Made by a program: the position numbers and the translations under genes. From an uncultured Sphingomonadales bacterium (GTDB lineage Bacteria > Pseudomonadota > Alphaproteobacteria > Sphingomonadales > Sphingomonadaceae), in NCBI GenBank assembly GCA_903828025.1, contig CAIKKO010000202.1, forward strand, positions 1 through 5,703: DNA of 5,703 nt. The letters are read 5' to 3'. The stretch's first letter is position 1; each line of letters begins with the position of its first letter. The notes below the pieces were generated by a model. That model made no database searches. It was not told the DNA's origin and saw nothing but the letters and a program-made list of their open reading frames with translations. Shown here piece by piece: positions 1 to 5,371 of this stretch.

Positions 1-31
1 CCGCTTGCGGGAGGGGTTGGGGTGGGCCTCT
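1..31. repeat. Partial REP-like GC-rich palindrome at the left window edge
   Basis: The window opens with CCGC-TT-GCGG followed by GAGGGGTTGGGGTGGG, immediately downstream of the pyruvate kinase stop codon on the minus strand. The first ten bases form a small perfect inverted repeat. The G-rich flank suggests a larger hairpin whose left arm (expected to be C-rich, CCCCTCC) lies outside the window. From memory, sphingomonad genomes carry many intergenic palindromes of this type. It could also act as the 3' end or terminator structure of pyk, although no T-tract is seen here. Only half of the element is visible, so the call is tentative. Confidence 0.4.
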
Positions 32-35
32 GCCC

Positions 36-1493
36 CTATTCCGGCGTGTGCTTCGCCAGTTCGTCACCCGTCAGCGTGACCATATGCAGCAGGTTGGTCG
101 AACCCGGCGTGCCGAACGGCACCCCTGCCAGTGCGATCAGGCGCGACCCGGCGGTGCCGAAGGCGTGGCGCAGCGCCATGCGCTTGCCCTTCGCGATCAT
201 CTCCTCGAAACTGCCGATATCCTTGGTGGCGACGGCGTGCGCGCCCCACAGCAGGCCGACTTTGCGCGCGGTCGTGAGCGACGGGGTCAGCACCAGCATC
301 GGCACGCCCGGCCGCTCGCGCGCCACGCGCCGTGCGGTGGAGCCCGAGCCGGTGAACACGATGATCCCGGCAATCGGCACCGTCCGCGCGATGCTGGCGC
401 AGGCCTCGGCCAGCGCATCGGCGGTGGTCGGATCGGGGCGGGTTTCGATGAAGTGGACGCGCGCGGCATAGCCGGGATCGGCTTCGACCTCACTGGCGAT
501 GCGGTCCATGATCGTGACCGCCTCAACCGGCCAGGCCCCCGCTGCCGTTTCAGCGGACAGCATCACGGCATCGGCCCCGTCATAGACCGCGTTGGCGACA
601 TCGGAGACTTCGGCGCGGGTGGGCGTCGGGCTCTCGATCATCGATTCGAGCATCTGCGTCGCGACCACCACCGGCTTGCCCTCGCGCCGCGCCTTTTCGA
701 CAATGCGCTTCTGCAGCGGCGGCACTTGTTCGGGATTGAGCTCAACCCCCAGATCGCCGCGCGCGACCATCAGCCCGTCCGCGATCTCGAGGATTTCGTC
801 GAGCCGGGCGATGGCAGCGGGCTTTTCGATCTTGGCCATGAGCGCGCCGTATCCGCCCATCAGGCGGCGGGCTTCGGCCACATCCTCGGGCCGCTGCACG
901 AACGACAGCGCGATCCAGTCCGCGCCCTGACCCACCGCGAAGGCGAGATCGCGGCGGTCTTTCTCGGTCATCGCCGGCACCGGGATCACCGCATCGGGCA
1001 CGTTGACGCCCTTGCGATCCGAAATCACTCCGCCGACTTCGGCCGAGCAGAGGATCTCGTTCTCGTCCGCGCGGATCACGCGCAGGCGCAGCTTGCCGTC
1101 GTCGATCAGCAGGCGCTGATCCTTGCGCAAGATGCCGAACAGTTCGGGATGCGGCAGCTGCACGCGGGTCTCGTCGCCCGGCTCGGGATTGCGATCGAGC
1201 GTGAAGTGGCCCGAATGGCGGATGACCGCGCGGCCATCCTTGAACGCGCCGACGCGCAGCTTGGGCCCCTGCAGATCGCACAGCACGGTGATCGGGCGAC
1301 CCACCTTGCGCTCCAGCGCGCGGATCGCGGCGATGGTTTCCGCATGCACCGCATGGTCGCCGTGGCTCATGTTGACACGGAAGGCATCGACCCCGGCGCG
1401 AAACAGCTTTTCCAGCATTTCGGGCGACCGGCTGGCCGGCCCGACAGTGGCGAGGATCTTTACCTTGCGGCCACGGGGGTCCAGTTTTGCCAC
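36..1493 (-). CDS. pyk: Pyruvate kinase, probably K+-independent type
   Basis: Cytosolic glycolytic enzyme that transfers phosphate from phosphoenolpyruvate to ADP, giving pyruvate and ATP. It is 485 residues from the chosen start, a normal length for bacterial pyruvate kinase, and all domains are present. Numbered from that start: the N-terminal barrel motif FRVNMSHG (38-45), DLQGPKLRVG (73-82), a B domain at about 85-165, the active-site lysine motif KIEKP (221-225), the Mg/PEP-binding ARGDLGVEL (244-252), ATQMLESM (278-285) and a C-terminal domain to the end. At the positions equivalent to rabbit muscle 113/114/117/120 it has Leu, Gln, Lys and Val, the set known for K+-independent enzymes. 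Start: a GTG at 1493 sits 5 nt after GAGGTGA, a perfect anti-SD match. An in-frame ATG at 1499 overlaps that SD and a GTG lies at 1502, so the start is uncertain by 2-3 codons. The gene is divergent from the DUF1244 gene. Its stop is TAG at 36-38. Confidence 0.96.
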   Translation of the reverse strand: MAKLDPRGRKVKILATVGPASRSPEMLEKLFRAGVDAFRVNMSHGDHAVHAETIAAIRALERKVGRPITVLCDLQGPKLRVGAFKDGRAVIRHSGHFTLDRNPEPGDETRVQLPHPELFGILRKDQRLLIDDGKLRLRVIRADENEILCSAEVGGVISDRKGVNVPDAVIPVPAMTEKDRRDLAFAVGQGADWIALSFVQRPEDVAEARRLMGGYGALMAKIEKPAAIARLDEILEIADGLMVARGDLGVELNPEQVPPLQKRIVEKARREGKPVVVATQMLESMIESPTPTRAEVSDVANAVYDGADAVMLSAETAAGAWPVEAVTIMDRIASEVEADPGYAARVHFIETRPDPTTADALAEACASIARTVPIAGIIVFTGSGSTARRVARERPGVPMLVLTPSLTTARKVGLLWGAHAVATKDIGSFEEMIAKGKRMALRHAFGTAGSRLIALAGVPFGTPGSTNLLHMVTLTGDELAKHTPE

Positions 1494-1508
1494 GTTCATC
1501 ACCTCAGT

Positions 1509-1537
1509 TTGAATGCGGCTGCCCTATGGCCTATGCC
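1509..1537 (+). promoter_or_regulatory. Candidate promoter for the DUF1244 gene
   Basis: TTGAAT (1509-1514) is followed by a 17-bp spacer and TATGCC (1532-1537). The spacing is ideal for a sigma-70 type promoter, but the hexamers match only 4/6 and 3/6. A start near 1544 would leave a leader of about 20 nt that just includes the AAGGA ribosome binding site at 1550-1554. The divergent pyk gene must have its promoter in or just beyond the same small gap. I found no convincing match for it. Confidence 0.3.
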
Positions 1538-1562
1538 CGCTCAAAACCCAAGGACGAACGAT

Positions 1563-1907
1563 ATGGATACGAATTCATCCCCGAATACGCCAGCTGACAT
1601 GGGGGCTGATCCGCTCGATGCCCTGCCCGATGCGCAAGCCGCTGCCGCGTTCCGCCATCTGGTGCGGCACTTGCGCCACCGCCACGATGCGCAGAACATT
1701 GATCTGATGGGGCTCGCGGGCTTCTGCCGCAATTGTCTGGCCGACTGGATCATCGAGGCCGGCGCACCGCTCGACAAGGCGGCCGCGCGCGAGGTCATCC
1801 ACGGGCTGCCCGCAGCCGAATGGAAGGCCCGCTATCAGACCGACGCGACTGCGGAGCAGCTGGCGCGCATGGACGCGAGCCTGCGGAAAAACCCGCAGGC
1901 TCGCTAG
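1563..1907 (+). CDS. DUF1244 family small protein
   Basis: A 114-residue soluble protein with no signal peptide or membrane segment. It belongs to the DUF1244 family (Pfam PF06844), recognised by the core QNIDLMGLAGFCRNCLADW (residues 44-62) and the downstream GLPAAEWKARYQ (81-92). The core contains a conserved CxxC pair, C55 and C58, which could bind metal or be redox active. The biochemical function is not known to me. The first 25 residues are low-complexity (Asn/Pro/Ala/Asp) and likely disordered. The ATG at 1563 is supported by AAGGA at 1550-1554, 8 nt upstream. The gene is divergent from pyk, and I recall pyk and DUF1244 genes being close together in other alphaproteobacteria, which hints at a loose functional link. 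Its last codons form one half of a perfect hairpin (1875-1904). It converges on the RTX gene with only 15 nt between the stop codons. Confidence 0.9.
   Translation: MDTNSSPNTPADMGADPLDALPDAQAAAAFRHLVRHLRHRHDAQNIDLMGLAGFCRNCLADWIIEAGAPLDKAAAREVIHGLPAAEWKARYQTDATAEQLARMDASLRKNPQAR
1875..1904. terminator. Perfect 12-bp hairpin between convergent genes, possible bidirectional terminator
   Basis: GCGAGCCTGCGG (1875-1886) and its exact reverse complement CCGCAGGCTCGC (1893-1904) flank a 6-nt AAAAAC loop. The stem is very GC-rich and lies wholly inside the last codons of the DUF1244 gene, ending one base before its TAG. The convergent RTX gene stops 19 nt away, so the hairpin is the only strong structure in the shared 3' region. 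Neither strand has a T-tract directly after the stem, so intrinsic termination would be non-canonical. A role in mRNA 3'-end protection is equally possible. Confidence 0.5.
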
Positions 1908-1922
1908 CGCACCTTTCGCCAA

Positions 1923-3869
1923 TCAGGCGACAATCAGGATGTCGTAATAGCCCAGGTTTGCGGTGTCGTGCGACTGGATCGTGGCGATCTGGACCGCAGC
2001 GGCGCCGCCCTGCCCGTCGGCATCGTAATAGAGCGCGCCATCGGTGGTGTTGTAGATGATCCGGTCGTTCGCATCGTGCGCCGCGGTTGCACCGGCCGCC
2101 GCATAGAACTGATCGGCCGAGATCGTGCCGGTATGCGTGAAGCCGGTGAAGTCCGCCATGCTCAGCGCGATCTTGTCACCCTGCGCATGCGAGAAATCGG
2201 TGATCACATCGGCATTGCCCGGGGTGTTCGGCGAAAGATCGAACACGAACACATCGCGTCCGGCCCCGCCGGTGAGCATGTCCATGCCTTCGCCGCCATA
2301 GAGCCGGTCGTTGCCCGCGCCGCCGAGCAATATGTCATTGCCCAGGCCGCCGTAGAGCTTGTCGTTGCCGGTGCCGCCATCGAGCGTATCGTTGCCGGCG
2401 AGACCATAGAGCCGGTCCGCGCCGTCCGCGCCCTGCACCACGTTGTCGGCACCGGTGCCCTTGAGGATTTCGTTGGCGATGTTGCCGACGGTGACATGCA
2501 GCGTCTGCGTATCGGAAAGGTGCCCGTCGCTGACTTTGACGATCACATCATAGGTGCCGTCGTGATTGGCATCCGTGGGGTTTTCGAAGTTCGGGGCGTT
2601 GTTGAAGTAGAGCGCGCCGGTCTTGTGGCTGATCTTGAACTGGCCCGCATCCGCGCCGCCGACAATGGTGTAGCGCTGATAGGCACCGACATCGGGGTCG
2701 GTCGCGGTGACCTTGGTGACCACGGTGCTGTTTTCCAGAACCGTGTAGCTGGCTTCGTCGCCGCCGCCGCCCGAGGTGATCACCGGCGCATCGTTGACCG
2801 GCTTGATCGTCAGCGTGAAGCTGTCCGACACGCTGTATTCGCCGTCGCTGGCCGAAACCTTGAGCGCGACATCGCCGTTGTAATCCTGCGGCGGCGTGCC
2901 CGAGAAGGTCTGTGTAGCGGCATCGAACGTGAGCCAGCCCGGCAGCGGCGAACCATCCGCGAGCGTGGCGGTGTAAGTCAGCGGATCCGAATCGGGATCG
3001 GTGAACGCCCCGGCCGGAACCTGAAAGCTCAGCGCCGTATCCTCGTTGATCGCCTGATCGCCAATCGGGGCCGCGACAACCGGTGCCTGGTTCACGGGCA
3101 GGTTGAGCGTGCCGTCGGCGAACTGGATCGTGGGGATGCCGATCAGCGTGTCCGTGCCCGAATCGCCGTCAGCAGGGTTGGTATCGACCACCTGCCAGGT
3201 GCCCGCCCCGACTTTGGTGACCGTGTAATCGGCTTCATTGCCGGTATAGACCACGGTGGCGGTGTGGGTGTGGCTGATCAGCGTATCGTTGCCGCCCCCG
3301 CCGATCAGCGTATCGGCGCCCGTGCCGGAAATGAGCGTATCGGCCTGCGCCGAACCGGTGAGGGTGGTCGCGCCGCCCGTGTTGGTCACAGTGAAGCCGG
3401 TGCCGCCCCCGGCAAGGCTGAGATCAACCGCAAACCCGGCCGTGATCAGATTGGCGATGCCGTCGTTGGTAGTATCTGTGGTGGCCGTCCAATCCTGCAC
3501 AACGGCCGCGTCGGCCTCGGCGCCCGGGCCGACTTGCAGCACATCGGTCCCGCCAAAGCCGAGATCGGTGATGGTGTTGACCCCGTCGTTGACAATGAAC
3601 GTATCGGCCCCGTCACCGCCGGTCAGCGTGTTGTTGCCGGTGCCGCCATCGAGAATGTCATTGCCCGCCCCGCCGTCGAGCAGATCGTTGCCGGAATCGC
3701 CGTAGAGGCTGTCTTCGCCATTGCCGCCAAACAGTTGGTCAGCGCCCCCGCGACCATGCAGTTCATCGACCCCGTCGAGGCCATAAATGATATCATCGCC
3801 GTTGGCAGAAACGATGTAGTTGTTATTGGCATCGCCATAAATGATATTCGGCATCAGCTGCAATCCCAT
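1923..3869 (-). CDS. RTX / cadherin-like repeat calcium-binding protein, probable type I secretion substrate
   Basis: A 648-residue acidic, Gly/Asp-rich modular protein. In order: eight RTX nonapeptides of the GGxGxDxLx type (about 23-94); a short RTX group (172-200); an RTX-associated segment with VVYTGNEADYTV and TLIGIPTIQFADGT (206-254); a dystroglycan-type cadherin-like (CADG/He_PIG) Ig-fold with NEDTALSF and GWLTFDAATQTFSGTP (263-360); a cadherin repeat with LEN, DPD and TYDVIVKVSDG (364-462); a second RTX array (467-540); and a serralysin-like C-terminal tail ending in DILIVA. RTX turns bind Ca2+ and fold outside the cell. The lack of an N-terminal signal peptide and the aliphatic C-terminus fit export by a type I (ABC/MFP/TolC) system. 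No enzymatic domain is visible, so adhesin, matrix or surface-layer roles are likelier than toxin. No transporter genes are in the window. ATG 3869 lacks a good SD. The in-frame ATG at 3854 (MPNIIYGD) resembles typical RTX starts and may be the true one. Confidence 0.9.
   Translation of the reverse strand: MGLQLMPNIIYGDANNNYIVSANGDDIIYGLDGVDELHGRGGADQLFGGNGEDSLYGDSGNDLLDGGAGNDILDGGTGNNTLTGGDGADTFIVNDGVNTITDLGFGGTDVLQVGPGAEADAAVVQDWTATTDTTNDGIANLITAGFAVDLSLAGGGTGFTVTNTGGATTLTGSAQADTLISGTGADTLIGGGGNDTLISHTHTATVVYTGNEADYTVTKVGAGTWQVVDTNPADGDSGTDTLIGIPTIQFADGTLNLPVNQAPVVAAPIGDQAINEDTALSFQVPAGAFTDPDSDPLTYTATLADGSPLPGWLTFDAATQTFSGTPPQDYNGDVALKVSASDGEYSVSDSFTLTIKPVNDAPVITSGGGGDEASYTVLENSTVVTKVTATDPDVGAYQRYTIVGGADAGQFKISHKTGALYFNNAPNFENPTDANHDGTYDVIVKVSDGHLSDTQTLHVTVGNIANEILKGTGADNVVQGADGADRLYGLAGNDTLDGGTGNDKLYGGLGNDILLGGAGNDRLYGGEGMDMLTGGAGRDVFVFDLSPNTPGNADVITDFSHAQGDKIALSMADFTGFTHTGTISADQFYAAAGATAAHDANDRIIYNTTDGALYYDADGQGGAAAVQIATIQSHDTANLGYYDILIVA
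2250..2471 (-). repeat. C-terminal RTX nonapeptide array
   Basis: This stretch encodes about eight consecutive nine-residue repeats (residues 467-540), such as AGNDTLDGG, TGNDKLYGG, LGNDILLGG and AGNDRLYGG. On the DNA it shows as 27-bp periodicity. Such arrays form a Ca2+-loaded parallel beta-roll after secretion. It lies directly before the C-terminal secretion tail, the usual position for type I substrates. Confidence 0.85.
3270..3362 (-). repeat. Short internal RTX array
   Basis: Encodes residues 170-200, three RTX-like units containing GSAQADTLI, SGTGADTLI and GGGGNDTLI. It sits between a linker region and the RTX-associated VVYTGNEADY segment. It is a third calcium-binding block separate from the two long arrays. 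Confidence 0.7.
3585..3806 (-). repeat. N-terminal RTX nonapeptide array
   Basis: Encodes residues 22-95 as eight consecutive nonapeptides (for example NGEDSLYGD, SGNDLLDGG, AGNDILDGG). Within and next to it, the 13-bp sequence CCATAAATGATAT occurs exactly twice (3781-3793 and 3835-3847). The copies are 54 bp apart, exactly two nonapeptide units, and both encode IIYG. An RTX block at the very N-terminus, before Ig-like domains, is less usual than the C-terminal placement. Confidence 0.85.
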
Positions 3870-3884
3870 TGCTCGACTGCCGAA

Positions 3885-3965
3885 ACCCTTAACGGTATAA
3901 TACTTTCTATATCCTAAAAAATCCGGTTAAATTTGCGGTAAGCTTTACCTTTTGTTAATTTTCCA
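3885..3965. promoter_or_regulatory. A/T-rich upstream region of the RTX gene, probable promoter/regulator region
   Basis: This stretch is far richer in A and T than everything around it and lies just upstream of the RTX start on the minus strand. It contains minus-strand -10-like hexamers TATTAT (3902-3897) and TATAGA (3911-3906), but neither has a recognisable TTGACA-like -35 at 16-18 bp. At 3937-3949 there is an inverted repeat, GGTAA-GCT-TTACC. It is flanked on each side by a TTAA placed seven bases from a TTAA-like half (3927-3941 on plus, 3958-3944 on minus), which resembles degraded CtrA boxes. I infer regulated expression of the RTX gene. The precise start site is not determinable. Confidence 0.4.
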
Positions 3966-4070
3966 TAGCCGCTTGGAATTTTTTCAGCGCAACACCGGCG
4001 ATCAAACCCAACCGATGGCCGCCGATACAACCTTGCGCCTGCCGTATCGGGTGCCTGCACCGCACACGCG

Positions 4071-4098
4071 AAAAAGGGCGCGGTCGCCCGCGCCCTTT
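4071..4098 (-). terminator. Rho-independent terminator of the rplM-rpsI operon
   Basis: On the minus strand a perfect 11-bp stem (arms 4098-4088 and 4083-4073) closes on the 4-nt loop 4087-4084. Its upstream arm reads AAAGGGCGCGG. The stem is followed by TTTTT (4075-4071, the first three pairing at the stem foot). It begins 23 nt after the S9 stop codon. This is a textbook intrinsic terminator that insulates the RTX gene from ribosomal protein transcription. Confidence 0.9.
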
Positions 4099-4121
4099 CC
4101 GCAAACCCGAGGGTAAAAACC

Positions 4122-4658
4122 TTAGCGCTTCGAGAACTGGAAGCTCTTGCGCGCCTTGGCCTTGCCGTACTTCTTGCGTTCGACGACGCGCGGGTCGCGG
4201 GTCAGGAACCCGGCGGCCTTGACCGCGCTGCGCAGCGCAGGCTCGAACTTGGTCAGCGCCTGCGAGATGCCGTGCTTGACCGCGCCGGCCTGGCCCGAAA
4301 GCCCGCCGCCCTTCACGGTACAGACCACATCGTACTGGCCCGAACGGTCCGCCACGTCGAACGGCTGGTTGATCACCAGACGCAAGGTGGGGCGCGCGAA
4401 ATAGACTTCCTGATCGCGGCCGTTGACGGTGATCTTGCCCGAACCGGGCTTGATCCACACGCGGGCGACGGCATCCTTGCGGCGGCCGGTGGCATAGGAA
4501 CGACCCTGCGCATCGACTTCACGCTCGCGCAGCGGCATCGTCGGCGCGGCAGGCGCGCGAGGCGCTTCGCTGACGGCGTCGGAAACCGGGGTGGCGGGGG
4601 CAGCGACGGTCAGATCCTTGAGATCTGCCAGGCTGGAGACGGTATCGGTGTCGGCCAT
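4122..4658 (-). CDS. rpsI: 30S ribosomal protein S9 (uS9) with long N-terminal extension
   Basis: Component of the small subunit head. In the family the C-terminal tail reaches the P-site tRNA, and here it ends FQFSKR with the conserved final Arg. The 178 residues exceed the roughly 130 of the E. coli protein. The extra residues (about 1-50) are Ala/Pro/Asp-rich and probably disordered. The conserved body begins near SYATGRRKDAVARVWIKPG (54-72). It contains the family signature GGGLSGQAGAVKHGISQAL (117-135) and a basic C-terminus (RKKYGKAKARKSFQFSKR, 161-178). The ATG at 4658 lies 3 nt after the rplM stop, with an AAGGTGG ribosome binding site in the last rplM codons, so translation is probably coupled to L13. 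Starting inside the extension is possible but has less support. Confidence 0.97.
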   Translation of the reverse strand: MADTDTVSSLADLKDLTVAAPATPVSDAVSEAPRAPAAPTMPLREREVDAQGRSYATGRRKDAVARVWIKPGSGKITVNGRDQEVYFARPTLRLVINQPFDVADRSGQYDVVCTVKGGGLSGQAGAVKHGISQALTKFEPALRSAVKAAGFLTRDPRVVERKKYGKAKARKSFQFSKR

Positions 4659-4661
4659 GTC

Positions 4662-5141
4662 TTACGCACCCACCTTGTTCTTGCGGTTCATCGAAGCGAC
4701 ATCGAGCACTTCGGGCTGGGTTCCGGCATGCGGATGTTCCGCGCCGGCATAGAGATGCAGCGCGCGCATCTGCGCACGGCCAAGCGGCCCGCGCGGGATC
4801 ATGCGCTCGACCGCCTTTTCAAGCACGCGCTCGGGGAAGCGGCCGGCGAGGACTTTGTCCGCGGTCACTTCCTTGATGCCGCCGGCATAACCGGTGTGCT
4901 TGTAGTAGATCTTGCCCTTGAGCTTGTTGCCCGTCAGCCGCACCTTTTCGGCGTTGATGACGACAACGTGATCGCCGCAATCGACGTGCGGGGTGTAGCT
5001 CGGCTTGTGCTTGCCGCGCAGGTGATTGGCGATAATCACCGCGAGCCGGCCAACGACCAGACCATCGGCATCAATCAGATGCCACTTCTTTTCCACCTCG
5101 GCCGGCTTGATCGACCGGGTGATTTTCGTGAGAGCCTTCAT
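4662..5141 (-). CDS. rplM: 50S ribosomal protein L13 (uL13)
   Basis: Large-subunit ribosomal protein that binds 23S rRNA early in assembly. It is 159 residues against 142 in E. coli, with a short C-terminal extension. Visible family features are KKWHLIDADGLVVGRLA (18-34), RGKHKPSYTPHVDCGDHVVV (42-61), YYKHTGYAGG (79-88) and the signature region VERMIPRGPLGRAQMRALHL (111-130) followed by YAGAEHPHAGTQPE. It is the first gene of the conserved rplM-rpsI operon. Its start at ATG 5141 agrees with the usual MKAL-type N-terminus. The nearest SD-like sequence, AGGGA, lies about 12 nt upstream, which is slightly long. The other upstream ATG (13 nt before) is out of frame. Confidence 0.97.
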   Translation of the reverse strand: MKALTKITRSIKPAEVEKKWHLIDADGLVVGRLAVIIANHLRGKHKPSYTPHVDCGDHVVVINAEKVRLTGNKLKGKIYYKHTGYAGGIKEVTADKVLAGRFPERVLEKAVERMIPRGPLGRAQMRALHLYAGAEHPHAGTQPEVLDVASMNRKNKVGA

Positions 5142-5212
5142 GGCTTGAAATCATCCCTGGATAGTGTGCACCGAAGCTGCGTGAGGGGGCACGAGATCGG
5201 TGAGGAAGCGCG

Positions 5213-5241
5213 CCTCTCTGCCAAATGGCCGAAAGAGTCAA
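5213..5241 (-). promoter_or_regulatory. Candidate promoter of rplM-rpsI
   Basis: On the minus strand TTGACT (5241-5236, 5/6 match to the -35 consensus) is followed by a 17-bp spacer and GAGAGG (5218-5213). The -10 match is poor, although I recall TAGAGG-like -10 elements in sphingomonad stable-RNA and ribosomal genes. A start near 5206 would give a leader of about 65 nt. The -35 is the best hexamer in the upstream region. The -10 is uncertain. Confidence 0.35.
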
Positions 5242-5337
5242 GCAAACAGCGGGTTTTGAGAGAGGTAAAATAATACCGTTCCCATAAGCGGCCCGCTGGC
5301 TGGGCTATAGGATGACCGCAGCGCCGCGCCAATGTGC

Positions 5338-5366
5338 TTGAAATAGTGCAACAGTTGCACTATTGT
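5338..5366 (+). promoter_or_regulatory. Sigma-70-like promoter of the DUF4160/DUF2442 operon
   Basis: TTGAAA (5338-5343, 5/6 match to TTGACA), a 17-bp spacer, and TATTGT (5361-5366, 4/6 match to TATAAT) form the best promoter match in the window. A start 6-8 bp after the -10 falls at 5372-5374, which is the ATG of the next gene. The spacer is almost filled by a perfect inverted repeat. Confidence 0.65.
5342..5364. promoter_or_regulatory. Palindromic operator inside the promoter spacer
   Basis: AATAGTGCAA (5342-5351) and its exact reverse complement TTGCACTATT (5355-5364) are separated by CAG, a 10-3-10 inverted repeat. It overlaps the end of the -35, the spacer and the first bases of the -10, so a bound dimer would block RNA polymerase. 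A further half-site, GTGCA at 5365-5369, pairs with TGCAC at 5356-5360 as a second overlapping inverted repeat. No regulator gene is visible before the window ends. Autoregulation by the operon's own product, as in toxin-antitoxin modules, is an inference. Confidence 0.7.
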
Positions 5367-5371
5367 GCAGT

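Noticed and set aside
48..1907. Long plus-strand open frame antisense to pyruvate kinase that runs in frame into the DUF1244 gene (619 codons).
   Set aside because: High-GC codon bias keeps antisense frames free of stops. The translation is Arg/His/Ala-rich with no recognisable domain until the DUF1244 start at 1563, which has its own ribosome binding site.
3890..3915. ECF/EcfG-type promoter (GGAAC-N16/17-CGTT) for the RTX gene.
   Set aside because: The nearest match has GGATA and a 15-bp gap to CGTT, with too many mismatches to support.
1968..3917. Plus-strand open frame of 649 codons opposite nearly the whole RTX gene.
   Set aside because: Mirror of the Gly/Asp-rich RTX codons. The minus-strand product has clear nonapeptides, Ig-like and cadherin domains, while this one shows no family and no start signal.
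4272..5273. Plus-strand open frame of 333 codons opposite rpsI and rplM.
   Set aside because: It is antisense to two universally conserved ribosomal genes and has no recognisable domain, so it is another high-GC shadow.
5138..5332. A 64-codon minus-strand frame whose TGA overlaps the rplM ATG, considered as a leader peptide.
   Set aside because: It would need a TTG start, has no ribosome binding site, crosses the candidate rplM promoter and has no recognisable sequence. The ATGA overlap is probably chance.
5142..5337. Search for a ribosomal leader structure or other RNA element upstream of rplM.
   Set aside because: Only short weak stems (such as GAGG/CCTC) and a repeated GTGAGG were seen, with no convincing conserved leader.
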